Part shown: one piece after another, positions 1 to 8,809 of the stretch
How the letters are laid out: each line of letters opens with the position of its first letter
How positions within the stretch are numbered: the first letter of the stretch is position 1
Translations under genes and position numbers: made by a program
The notes under the pieces: model-generated
Told to the model about the DNA's origin: nothing
Database searches by the model: none
What the model saw: the letters and a program-made list of their open reading frames with translations, nothing else
Assembly (NCBI GenBank): GCA_902168105.1
Contig: CABHOY010000058.1
Coordinates: 124,001 to 188,000 of the forward strand
Length of the DNA: 64,000 nt
Direction: 5' to 3'
From: an uncultured Flavihumibacter sp.
Lineage (GTDB): Bacteria > Bacteroidota > Bacteroidia > Chitinophagales > Chitinophagaceae

Positions 1-2
1 CA

Positions 3-1181
3 CAGCAAAAAGAACATCAGATCGTTTACCTGGGTGAAGACGTATCCCAGGGACTTAATAAAACTATTTCCGATACAGAACGCCTGACGGCAGCAGGTTT
101 GCCTGTCTACCATGACGGTGTTGCACTGGCGGCGGCAATGGGCATCAGCATTGGTAAACTGCGCTTCCTTTCCTTTAACCGGAAGGTCGGTCACGTCACG
201 CACTACAAGCGGTTCTATATACCTAAGAAGTCAGGTGGTAAACGCCTGATCTCCGCACCGATGCCACAACTTAAAGCTGCCCAATACTGGATACTGGAAA
301 ACATCCTCTATAAGGTGCCTAACAGTGATGCCGCACATGGATTCGTACCGGGAAGATCTATCGTAACGAATGCGGTGCATCATGTGGCGCAGGATATCGT
401 GATCAATATCGACCTGCGTGATTTCTTCCCGACTATCGAATACAAACGTGTAAAAGGAATGTACTGCAAACTGGGTTACAGCGAACAGGTCGCCACTATC
501 CTCGCATTGTTGTGCACAGAACCGGAAGTGGACCAGGTAGCGCTTGATGGAAAGGATTATTACGTAGCCAATACGAACCGTCATCTGCCACAGGGAGCGC
601 CTTGCAGTCCTGCTATCACTAATATCATCTGCTTCCGGCTGGACCGTCGTTTCGAAGGCCTTGCACGCAGGTTTAATTATACTTATACCCGCTACGCGGA
701 TGATATGACATTCTCCGCCAAAGATACTGCTGCCGGTGATGCCGGTAAGCTGATATGGGGTGTGAAACAGGTGGTGAAAGAAGAAGGCTTCGTGATCCAT
801 CCTGATAAGTTGAAAGTGATGCGGAAAGGTGATAAAAGAGAAGTGACAGGTATTGTGGTTAATGACAAGTTAAGCCTGGACAGAGATACATTACGCAAAT
901 TCAGGGCCTTGCTGCACCAGATATCTGTAACCGGACTGGCAGGTAAACAATGGGGCAAAGGAAATATTGTAAGTAGTATCGACGGTTACATTAACTATGT
1001 GTCGATGGTAAAACCTGAAGCAGGCAAACAGTTGAAAGATAAATGGCTGCTGTTGATGAACCGCGATGATATCAAAGGACAGGCGCGTGCATCCGCTACA
1101 CAATCCGGCATACCGCCTGCTGCACCTGGTGATAACAGCACAAACAATGAAGGCGATAAACCCTGGTGGGACATTGTATAA
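3..1181 (+). CDS. Retron-type reverse transcriptase (5' end outside the window)
   Basis: RNA-dependent DNA polymerase of the retron class, which in known systems copies a structured msr-msd RNA into msDNA for anti-phage defence. The frame is open without a stop back to base 3, so the N-terminus lies outside the window; the TTG at 99 reads as an internal codon. Visible motifs are SGGKRLISAP, NAVHH at 369-383 (the retron NAxxH signature), the first catalytic Asp in NIDLRDFFP, PQGAPCSPA, the catalytic YADD at 693-704, and VTG at 843-851 (the retron region Y signature). NAxxH and VTG together favour a retron over group II intron or DRT enzymes. The residues before the fingers domain suggest an N-terminal extension like that of long myxobacterial-type retron RTs (from memory, not checked). 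The msr-msd RNA and any effector would lie upstream, out of view. Confidence 0.88.
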   Translation, partial: QQKEHQIVYLGEDVSQGLNKTISDTERLTAAGLPVYHDGVALAAAMGISIGKLRFLSFNRKVGHVTHYKRFYIPKKSGGKRLISAPMPQLKAAQYWILENILYKVPNSDAAHGFVPGRSIVTNAVHHVAQDIVINIDLRDFFPTIEYKRVKGMYCKLGYSEQVATILALLCTEPEVDQVALDGKDYYVANTNRHLPQGAPCSPAITNIICFRLDRRFEGLARRFNYTYTRYADDMTFSAKDTAAGDAGKLIWGVKQVVKEEGFVIHPDKLKVMRKGDKREVTGIVVNDKLSLDRDTLRKFRALLHQISVTGLAGKQWGKGNIVSSIDGYINYVSMVKPEAGKQLKDKWLLLMNRDDIKGQARASATQSGIPPAAPGDNSTNNEGDKPWWDIV

Positions 1182-1196
1182 AAGTATTAAAAACAG

Positions 1197-1232
1197 AAAG
1201 GCCCGTGTACTAAATGTATACGGGCCTTTTTT
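1197..1232 (+). terminator. Rho-independent terminator of the reverse transcriptase gene
   Basis: GGCCCGTGTAC and GTATACGGGCC pair around a five-base loop (one G-U pair) and are followed by six T. The hairpin begins 15 bases after the stop codon. Confidence 0.85.
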
Positions 1233-1277
1233 ATAAATAGAGGATTAGTAAATCTCTGATTATAAAATTAAGCATTT

Positions 1278-1640
1278 TTATTGATTAAACGGATGCATAT
1301 CGATCACCGTATCATTTCTATAATAAGTGCCTAGTTGTCGTTGACCTTTTTCATTGAAGGTGATCGTTGGTCCGTCTTTCTTATTGCTCTTGTAAAATTG
1401 AATGGCAGCAACCTGTTGATTGTAACTGAAGACCTTTACATAAGAACGCGCCGTGTCTTCGTTATGTGTGTATACTTCGGTCCTGGCATAAACGCCTCCC
1501 TGTCCCTGTAATGTTTCAGTAAGCTTATACTCTGACGTATCAGCCAGTGCATATGGATCTTTGGATGCAGGGGTTGCTGCTTGCCGACATGCATAACAAC
1601 TGAAGAGCGCAGCAATGGTAATGGTAATGTAGTATTTCAT
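1278..1640 (-). CDS. Small putative lipoprotein with MORN-variant-like C-terminus
   Basis: 120-residue exported protein of unknown function. The N-terminus is a short hydrophobic signal segment ending in LFSC, an acceptable lipobox, with a second Cys a few residues later, so it is probably a lipoprotein. The C-terminal stretch around GPTITFNEKGQRQLGTYY resembles the G-x-x-x-x-F/Y-x-x-x-G-x-L/K pattern of MORN_2-type repeats (YwqK-like proteins), but there is only one convincing unit. It is monocistronic and convergent with the reverse transcriptase, whose terminator separates them; nothing links it functionally to the retron. Confidence 0.65.
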   Translation of the reverse strand: MKYYITITIAALFSCYACRQAATPASKDPYALADTSEYKLTETLQGQGGVYARTEVYTHNEDTARSYVKVFSYNQQVAAIQFYKSNKKDGPTITFNEKGQRQLGTYYRNDTVIDMHPFNQ

Positions 1641-2298
1641 GTGGTGGAATTATCCCGGCAATCTATTTAGATTTTCTGAAAAAGATATTCAGGCAGGAAG
1701 AAATCTTAAGTCATTAACAACCAGTTAACTTTTTCTTCAGCGTATTGAACTATTTTACAAGGGTGTATGTTAAATAGCTATCATATAGCTCGCTTATCTA
1801 ATTAATATCTGATCCAACTAACCGAAATCAGCATTCGTTACAACTTAAAGATTGTATGACGCCATCTATCTTGACACTCCTTGTATCCTCGCATGCTAAG
1901 ATGCAGGATGCGCTACCGTTTTACACCGATCTTAAATGCAGGTGCGATTTTTCGGAGGCCGGGCCACCTGGCGGCAACCTGGGCCTGACAGCCAAGCTAC
2001 ACGGCGTTATTCATGTGCCACGGTACTTCCTGGACCTGCGTATTGTATCTGAACAAAAATAATATGTGGGCCAACTAAATAAAAATTATTAAAAAGTATA
2101 CTGATTATACTAAGTGATATAATTTCGAATGTATGTAAATTGCAATTGGAACTGGCCCCAAAATCTATATTGCATTATTCATATTACTGACTGACTAGCT
2201 AAATAATCCTGAATAGGAAACTCGGAATGGAACTAACTACAAGTTGGGAACCTGTATTATTCCGTATTGTATGTCCCCTTAACGTAAATGCTTGGTGC
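1641..2298. other. Intergenic region without a convincing gene
   Basis: A stretch of about 650 bases between divergent genes. A 68-codon frame at 1856-2062 exists but has no ribosome-binding signal, no recognisable domain and no neighbour that supports it. The rest is AT-rich and presumably carries promoters for the lipoprotein (minus) and the histidine kinase (plus). No clear hairpin or repeat was seen. Confidence 0.5.
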
Positions 2299-4095
2299 AT
2301 GAATTTATTACAATTACTAACTACTACTGGCTACAGTAAGCTACCTAATGAAGATGACAGACACACGGTTAAAATAGTGAATACCATTGCACTTATGACT
2401 GCTGTCATGTCTGGCACATTCGGTCTTTTCTGCTTTATGGCGACCGGCAATGTTGCTATGTCCGCTCCTGCCGCAATAGGTTGCTGTCTATTATCTGCCG
2501 TTATCCTCACCAACTTCTGGGGAAAATATACCACCGCCGGCCTGGCGCTGATCATCATTACGAACATCAGCATCCAGTACTACAGCGCTATCATGGGTAA
2601 AGTAACAGAAGTACATCTGCTGTTCATCTTTCTCCTCGGACTATCTCTCATCGTATTTGAAAAGGATAAGCCCAGGCGAGTATTCAGCATTTCCTTCACC
2701 ATCTTCGCCTTCCTTATCGGCGAGATCAACCTGTATAATGGCTATATAGCGCCCATCGTACCGCCCGAAGAGCATACGAACGCACAATTCGTTATCAGAT
2801 GGGTGAGTATTCCCGGTATCCTGCTCCTCGACCTGGTTGTCATCTACTACTACATAAGAAGTATCGACCGCTTAAGAATGCGTGAAATGGTTCATGTCAG
2901 GCGTATGCTGGATAACGTAAAAGAACATAACCGCGACCTGGAGGTCCTGACTTCAGAACTGGTTAAAGCCACAGACGCCAAAACTGTTTTCGTTCGTGAA
3001 ACCAGCCATGAGATCCGCACGCCGCTTAACGCCATCTTCGGTATCAGTCAGCTGTTACAGCTTAAAGTAGAGCAGGACCGTTCCCTGGCCCCCATTCGTC
3101 AGCTGGCCGACCACCTGTATGCCGCCAGTTGCAATACCCGAGACATCATCAATAACGTGCTCGAATTCTCCCGCATTGAAGCAGGTAGGCTCGATACGCC
3201 CCTGGCAGCTCCTTTGAACGTCAGGGAATGGATGGAGGATATTGTCAACATGCATCAATACGTAGCAAACGTCAAAGCCGTTAAGGTCAGGGCTACCGTC
3301 GACAAAGACGTTCCTCAGGTGCTTATGGGCGATAAGATCCTGCTCAACAAAACACTGAACAACCTGTTGTCAAACGCCATCAAGTTTACACCACAGGAAA
3401 GTACCGTCACGCTTGATATATACCGGAGCGAGTACAGATGGTGCATTCAGGTCACAGATGAAGGCCCGGGTATCAAGGCCGACAGACAGTCTACCATCTT
3501 TGATGCTTTCGTTACAGAAAGAAATATATTCCTGGAAGGTACCGGACTGGGACTGCACATCACCCGTCACCTGGTTAACAGCATGGCTGGCGAGATAAAA
3601 GTGTACAGCAAGATAGGCAACGGTACCACCTTCACGGTCATGCTCCCCTTAAGGATACCTACAGAAGTATCTTTTAGCAATGAGGTCGACGACGATACCG
3701 GCGCTGCGAACCTGACCGATACCAGCATCCTTATCATTGAAGATGATAAAATGAGCCAGATGATATTATCCCGCTTCCTGGGCGGTATGGGCAGCCGGAT
3801 CATCTTAGCAGCGGACGGTGTCGAAGGGCTGCTGCTGGCGAGGGCTTCCAGACCAGATATCATTATCCTTGACTCACACCTGCCCGGCATGAGCGGAAAA
3901 GATACGCTGGCAAAGATACGCAGGGATGAAGAGCTGAAGAATATTCCGGTGATCATCGCCAGCGGCGATGCATTTAAGGAAAACAGCGTAGAACTCTTAA
4001 AGGCAGGTGCGAATGATTATCTCGTTAAACCGATAGATTTCAAAGTATTACACACTACCTTATCTAAATACGTGAGAGCAAATGTTCATCCCTGA
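2299..4095 (+). CDS. Membrane hybrid histidine kinase (HisKA-HATPase-REC)
   Basis: Sensor kinase that autophosphorylates and passes phosphate to its own receiver domain. With the ATG at 2299 the protein has 598 residues. The N-terminal third holds about six hydrophobic membrane segments with no recognised ligand-binding domain, then a short coiled coil, a HisKA domain with phospho-acceptor H237 in SHEIRTPLNAI, a HATPase with the N box NNLLSNAIKF and G boxes DEGPGI and GTGLGL, and a receiver with phospho-acceptor D525 in ILDSHLPG and the conserved Lys in LVKPID. An earlier in-frame ATG at 2227 would add 24 residues; I chose 2299 because the paralogue at 8810 aligns from there. There is no separate response regulator or DNA-binding domain beside it, so the output is unknown. 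Confidence 0.88.
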   Translation: MNLLQLLTTTGYSKLPNEDDRHTVKIVNTIALMTAVMSGTFGLFCFMATGNVAMSAPAAIGCCLLSAVILTNFWGKYTTAGLALIIITNISIQYYSAIMGKVTEVHLLFIFLLGLSLIVFEKDKPRRVFSISFTIFAFLIGEINLYNGYIAPIVPPEEHTNAQFVIRWVSIPGILLLDLVVIYYYIRSIDRLRMREMVHVRRMLDNVKEHNRDLEVLTSELVKATDAKTVFVRETSHEIRTPLNAIFGISQLLQLKVEQDRSLAPIRQLADHLYAASCNTRDIINNVLEFSRIEAGRLDTPLAAPLNVREWMEDIVNMHQYVANVKAVKVRATVDKDVPQVLMGDKILLNKTLNNLLSNAIKFTPQESTVTLDIYRSEYRWCIQVTDEGPGIKADRQSTIFDAFVTERNIFLEGTGLGLHITRHLVNSMAGEIKVYSKIGNGTTFTVMLPLRIPTEVSFSNEVDDDTGAANLTDTSILIIEDDKMSQMILSRFLGGMGSRIILAADGVEGLLLARASRPDIIILDSHLPGMSGKDTLAKIRRDEELKNIPVIIASGDAFKENSVELLKAGANDYLVKPIDFKVLHTTLSKYVRANVHP

Positions 4096-4146
4096 TCCTA
4101 TTGTTATCAAAAAGTGAGAGGTAAGATTGTCATGATGTAATGAAAG

Positions 4147-4180
4147 CGGCCGCCAGATCATCCGGCGGCCGTTCTCTTTT
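4147..4180 (+). terminator. Terminator between convergent genes
   Basis: CGGCCGCC and GGCGGCCG form a strong eight-pair GC stem with a nine-base loop, followed by TTCTCTTTT. It ends the histidine kinase gene and may also serve the opposing gene that ends at 4206. Confidence 0.8.
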
Positions 4181-4205
4181 ATTTTATCGAAGTCAAAGTA
4201 CCTGT

Positions 4206-5846
4206 TTAGAATTTAACCCATGCAATACAAGCCTTCTTCTCCTCTCCTTTCCGCGTGATCATGATCGTGGCATAAGTGTATTTTTTATCATCATAATCTG
4301 ATGCGCCCAGCATGCAATAATATCCTTTGAATGTTTCCGGTGTCCCAAACAGGAATAATCTTTCCTGGTTAGCATCGGTACATCTGTAACAAACGGTGTT
4401 CGCTTCCGTCAGGTACTTCATTGGCTTCCTGTCCTGGTAAGTGCCTCCCTGGTCAAGATATGCGAGATAGTCGTTGAAGATGATATAAGTAGCTTTAGGT
4501 GTTGGCAGATATTCATACGACAGATAAGGCGTCGTATTCAATACCTGAATCCTGTTGCGGAAGAACCACTGCCCTTTTTTCTTACGGTGAAAATACAGAG
4601 GCTCATAGGTGCCATTCGCTACCTGCATTTTTACCAGTGCGTATCCTGCCTGTTCATGACCACCGGCATCTATATGGCTAACACCGATATCGTTCATATT
4701 GGTATGCATTTTATTCCAGGAGTTGCTTCCACCGGAGGCAAACTGGTCCATGCTTTCCAACAGTACTGTGCTGCTGCCGTCTGCGTGTGTGATCAGTTCC
4801 TGCGGCTGACCGGCATAAGCCGCCGTATATTTCATTTTCTGTTGTGCAAAGGCTGAAACCTTTGCATTGGCCAGCAGTTGCTTACTTTTAAACGCCAGCG
4901 TACCGGCATCGAGATAGTTCAGGTAACTGGCAGGTACAGCGATTTTGGCAGACTGGTTATTGGTCGTGGTCAGTAATACCTGCAAACCATTCACCGCAGA
5001 TGCATATTGTACGGATGCATGTACATCTGTGAAGTTGGCGGTATACGGCAGGATAGTGTGTGTGAAATGACTATCGTCTTTACTGATGGCAGAGATGACA
5101 ACTACCGCACTGGTATCTTTTCTGCGATTGTTCAACGCGACCGTAGCAAGATATACCTTGTCAGCTCCCTGTACGGCCATATCCATGTAAGCCAGGTAAG
5201 GATAGCTTTCAGAAACGGAATAATAGCTTTGTTTTATCAGCTGATGATCTGGTGAAAAATGAAGTATCTGTGCCCTTTCCGCTCCTGTTTCCTTACGCTG
5301 CAGCTCTCCGCCTGCAAAGGAAGCTACCGCATAGTAACCACTGTTGGGATCTTTGGATACATGAAAATCATGCGAAGCAAAATGATCCTGTACCATCACG
5401 TCCCTGTGTAATACTGTAGGCAATTCTCCCAGTTTGTCTTCCTGTATCAGTTTACCATTATTGCCATCCAGGACAAGGCGGTATAAATTCGGTTTATATT
5501 TTACCAGCTGCTGCAGGAAGATCACGACCTGATCGTTGACAGCGAAGATGCCGTCGATCTCCGTATCGTTCAGATTGGAGGCGTCCCATAATTTACCTTT
5601 GATCACTTCCGTGGCGGTAACTGCATGCTGCTCGTTATACATATTAGCGATGATTCCCTGTTTCTTATCAAAATGCAGGTAACAGGTATTCCCGCCAGGT
5701 AACATTACAAGTTTATCAAAACCTTCACCGGGTTCCGGGAACGTAGGGCTAAGCTGTACAGATGGTGCTGTTGTGGGTACTTGGGCGAAAGCCTGGCTGG
5801 TGCATAGCAGGAAAAACAGGCCCATGCCTGTCCGGAAATATTTCAT
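4206..5846 (-). CDS. Secreted protein of unknown function, probably beta-rich
   Basis: 546 residues beginning with a clear signal peptide (cleavage likely after AFAQ). No catalytic motif is recognised. The mature protein alternates short hydrophobic strands and turns over its whole length, and phrases such as VVISAIS and VYLATVA suggest a beta-propeller-like or repeat beta fold, but I could not define repeat blades. A Cys pair near the C-terminus (TVCYRCTD) could form a disulfide. It is monocistronic and divergent from the M1 peptidase; the terminator at 4147 separates it from the kinase. No function is assigned. Confidence 0.75.
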   Translation of the reverse strand: MKYFRTGMGLFFLLCTSQAFAQVPTTAPSVQLSPTFPEPGEGFDKLVMLPGGNTCYLHFDKKQGIIANMYNEQHAVTATEVIKGKLWDASNLNDTEIDGIFAVNDQVVIFLQQLVKYKPNLYRLVLDGNNGKLIQEDKLGELPTVLHRDVMVQDHFASHDFHVSKDPNSGYYAVASFAGGELQRKETGAERAQILHFSPDHQLIKQSYYSVSESYPYLAYMDMAVQGADKVYLATVALNNRRKDTSAVVVISAISKDDSHFTHTILPYTANFTDVHASVQYASAVNGLQVLLTTTNNQSAKIAVPASYLNYLDAGTLAFKSKQLLANAKVSAFAQQKMKYTAAYAGQPQELITHADGSSTVLLESMDQFASGGSNSWNKMHTNMNDIGVSHIDAGGHEQAGYALVKMQVANGTYEPLYFHRKKKGQWFFRNRIQVLNTTPYLSYEYLPTPKATYIIFNDYLAYLDQGGTYQDRKPMKYLTEANTVCYRCTDANQERLFLFGTPETFKGYYCMLGASDYDDKKYTYATIMITRKGEEKKACIAWVKF

Positions 5847-5942
5847 AGGATAAAGTATGTCGTTCTGCAGGTAAAGATATAATATTTTTCAAATGTGTGT
5901 CTGGCTGTTATACAAATTACAACCCTCTTAACCTTTTTGTCC

Positions 5943-5972
5943 TTTGTGCTTGAGTGGCTTTTACTATATTTA
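5943..5972 (+). promoter_or_regulatory. Candidate Bacteroidota-type promoter of the M1 peptidase gene
   Basis: TTTG at 5943-5946 and TATATTTA at 5965-5972, separated by 18 bases, fit the Bacteroidota sigma-70 pattern TTTG / TAnnTTTG with one mismatch. The ATG at 5997 lies about 25 bases downstream, giving a short leader. Confidence 0.45.
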
Positions 5973-5996
5973 TGGCTATTTCCAAACCAAACGCTA

Positions 5997-8594
5997 ATGA
6001 CAATCAACAAAATCCTGCTCTGCTCCTGCTTCCTGCTGGCAAGCTTTGTCCACAATGCAGTGGGACAGACAGCTACTTCAAAGTATGACCAGCATGAGGC
6101 CTTCAGTCCTCTGTTTTACCCTACCAACGGTAACGAATACCGCAGTGCCAGCGGCGCCCCGGGCCATAAATACTGGCAGAACAGGGCCGATTATAACATC
6201 AGCGTTGTACTGGACACTGCCAAACATCGTGTTGAAGGCTCGGTGAGCATCACCTATAAGAACAGCAGCCCCGACAAACTGCCTTTCCTGTGGTTACAGC
6301 TCGATCAGAACATCTACAGGGAAGATTCCCGTGGCGCTGCTACTTCAGTGGTAACCGGCGGCCGCTTTGCTAACCGCTCTTTTACGGATGGATATAACAT
6401 CAAGTCCGTAAACGTAGCAATAGGCGGCAAGAAGACGCCTGTTAAGTATATTATCAACGACACCCGCATGCAGCTGATCCTGCCTGAAGCCTTGAAAGCA
6501 GATGGCGGTGTTGCAAAGATCTATGTGGAATATGCCTACGAGGTGCCGCAATATGGTACCGACCGTACCGGCCGTCTGAAAACACGTTACGGCTGGATCT
6601 ATGAGATCGCACAATGGTATCCGCGCATGGAAGTGTATGATGATGTACTGGGCTGGAACTCCATACCCTACCAGGGTGCTTCCGAGTTCTACCTCGAGTA
6701 CGGCGACTTTGACTATACCATCACGGCTCCCGCAGGTATGATCGTAGCCGGTTCCGGTGCGCTGCAGAATGAAGCGCAGGTACTGACACCAAAACAACAG
6801 GCCCAGCTGGCTAAAGCGCGTAACAGCGATAATACTGTAATGATCAGGGATAGCGCTGATGTTGCAGCTACACAGCTTAAAGGAGGTATGCTTTCCTGGC
6901 ATTTCGTATGTAAGAATGCACGCGACATTGCCTGGGCGGCTTCAACTGCATTTGTTTGGGACGCAGCCCGTATTAACCTGCCAAGTGGTAAAAAGGCGCT
7001 GGCACAATCTATATATCCTGTAGAAAGCATCATGGCCCCTAACGGCTGGGTAAGGTCTACAGAGTTCGTAAAAGGTTGTATTGAGATCTATTCCAAACAG
7101 TGGTTTGAATATACTTACCCGGTAGCAACCAATGTGGCAGGTATCGTAGGTGGTATGGAATATCCTGGTATCGTTTTCTGTTCCCACAGAAGTTCCGGCG
7201 GCGGATTATGGGGCGTTACCGATCACGAGTTCGGCCATAATTGGTTCCCGATGATCGTAGGTTCCAACGAAAGAAAATATGCATGGATGGATGAAGGTTT
7301 CAATACATTCATCAACGATGGTTCCGGTAAGGAGTTCAACAATGGAGAGTTCTATCATAAACAACAGGGCCAGTCTATGGGCCGCGCTATGAGCGGAGAT
7401 CCTATCATGAGCACTCCAGATGTGATCCAAAGCAGCTACCTGGGTATCGGCGCTTATTACAAGCCTGCTATGGGCCTGGGTATCCTGCGCGACTATATCC
7501 TTGGTAAAGAACGTTTCGATTATGCGTTCCGCACCTACATCGACCGTTGGGCGTTTAAACATCCTACTCCATGGGACTTTTTCCGTACTATGGAAAATGT
7601 AGCCGGCGAAGATCTGAGCTGGTTCTGGAGAGGCTGGTTCCTCAATAGCTGGAAGCTGGATCAGTCAGTGAAAGATGTAAAATATGTTGGCAATGATCCT
7701 GCAAAAGGTTCATTGATCACTATAGAGAATCTGGAACAGATGGCCCTTCCCGTAGTAGTAGCGATCACCGACAGCAAAGGAAAGACCGATACGGTAACAC
7801 TGCCGGCTGAGATCTGGCAGCGTGGCGGTACCTGGACGTTCAAACATAATTCAGATTCCAGGATCACTAAAGTGGTAATAGATCCTGATAAGGCTTTCCC
7901 TGATGTTGATCCATCCAACAATACGTGGAGCGGTGGAAGCAAGAAAGTGCCTGCTAATGTTTCAGCGAAGGATGTACTCAATAAGTACTTACAGGCTATC
8001 GGCGGTATCGATAAAGTGAAAGCTATTAAAGATCAGACAATCACCGCTACCGGTTCCGTTCAGGGCACTGAGATCAAAATGACAAAGAAATTTAAATCGC
8101 CCGACAAGTTCCTGCTGGACGTTTTCATTCCGATGATGAATGTTCACGCTACTAAACTTGTAGTGAACGGAGACAGTGTTTCTGCAATACAGATGGGTGC
8201 TCCCACACCGCTGGACGCTGATTCGAAAGAGCGTATCAAGGCTAACCTGGCATTGATACCGGAAGTTGACTACCTGAAAGACGGCGTTGCAATACATTTA
8301 TCTCCCAACATCGTAACAGATGACAACGGTAAAGATACTTACCTCATCACTGTACAGGAAGATGAAGACCTGGTTTCCGAGCTCTATTACGATGTTAATA
8401 CAGGCTTCCTCGTGAAGAAAATAAGTCGTAATGGTGAACAGGAAACAGGCGCTATCGAGGCCAGCGATTACAGAGAGGTGAACGGCGTGAAGTTTCCTTT
8501 CCTGTTGAAGAATAATATCGGCGGACAGCAGATCGATTTCAAGGTAGATGAGATCAAAGTAAACAGCAATCTCACAGATACCGATTTTAAATAA
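5997..8594 (+). CDS. M1-family zinc aminopeptidase-like protein with C-terminal extension
   Basis: Secreted or periplasmic zinc metallopeptidase of the gluzincin M1 class, expected to trim N-terminal residues from peptides. The ATG at 5997 gives 865 residues starting with a signal peptide; an upstream in-frame start at 5895 would bury this signal behind about 34 residues and is unlikely. The zinc site is HEFGH (410-414) with the third ligand Glu 433 in WMDEGF, the exact HExxH-x18-E spacing. The exopeptidase GxMEN motif appears as GGMEYPG, with Asn replaced by Tyr. After the peptidase, about 200 C-terminal residues from [15 protein letters not shown] onward form a separate beta-rich domain resembling periplasmic lipoprotein-sorting (LolA-like) folds. 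It lies between two sensor kinases but has its own promoter and terminator. Confidence 0.88.
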   Translation: MTINKILLCSCFLLASFVHNAVGQTATSKYDQHEAFSPLFYPTNGNEYRSASGAPGHKYWQNRADYNISVVLDTAKHRVEGSVSITYKNSSPDKLPFLWLQLDQNIYREDSRGAATSVVTGGRFANRSFTDGYNIKSVNVAIGGKKTPVKYIINDTRMQLILPEALKADGGVAKIYVEYAYEVPQYGTDRTGRLKTRYGWIYEIAQWYPRMEVYDDVLGWNSIPYQGASEFYLEYGDFDYTITAPAGMIVAGSGALQNEAQVLTPKQQAQLAKARNSDNTVMIRDSADVAATQLKGGMLSWHFVCKNARDIAWAASTAFVWDAARINLPSGKKALAQSIYPVESIMAPNGWVRSTEFVKGCIEIYSKQWFEYTYPVATNVAGIVGGMEYPGIVFCSHRSSGGGLWGVTDHEFGHNWFPMIVGSNERKYAWMDEGFNTFINDGSGKEFNNGEFYHKQQGQSMGRAMSGDPIMSTPDVIQSSYLGIGAYYKPAMGLGILRDYILGKERFDYAFRTYIDRWAFKHPTPWDFFRTMENVAGEDLSWFWRGWFLNSWKLDQSVKDVKYVGNDPAKGSLITIENLEQMALPVVVAITDSKGKTDTVTLPAEIWQRGGTWTFKHNSDSRITKVVIDPDKAFPDVDPSNNTWSGGSKKVPANVSAKDVLNKYLQAIGGIDKVKAIKDQTITATGSVQGTEIKMTKKFKSPDKFLLDVFIPMMNVHATKLVVNGDSVSAIQMGAPTPLDADSKERIKANLALIPEVDYLKDGVAIHLSPNIVTDDNGKDTYLITVQEDEDLVSELYYDVNTGFLVKKISRNGEQETGAIEASDYREVNGVKFPFLLKNNIGGQQIDFKVDEIKVNSNLTDTDFK

Positions 8595-8619
8595 CGTATA
8601 ACGAAAAGATTATTTGTTG

Positions 8620-8683
8620 AAGGAGAAGCCCTTCTGTTGATATGTTTTATTATCAGCAGAAGGGCTTCTCCTTGATTTTTTTT
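8620..8683 (+). terminator. Terminator of the M1 peptidase gene
   Basis: A near-perfect 22-pair stem (8620-8641 with 8652-8673) and a ten-base loop, followed two bases later by eight T. Unusually long for a terminator. Confidence 0.9.
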
Positions 8684-8809
8684 GCTGGTAATTAATTATA
8701 TTGTGAATAATTATCCAGATAAACTAAGCAGGACAACTTTTATATCACAACGACCTATAACAACAACACTAACAAACCCCGGAAGTAATTCCAGTAAACC
8801 CGAACGCGA

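Noticed and set aside
1856-2062. 68-codon frame in the gap before the first kinase
   Set aside because: No ribosome-binding signal, no signal peptide or domain, and not linked to a neighbour; probably chance or a tiny relic.
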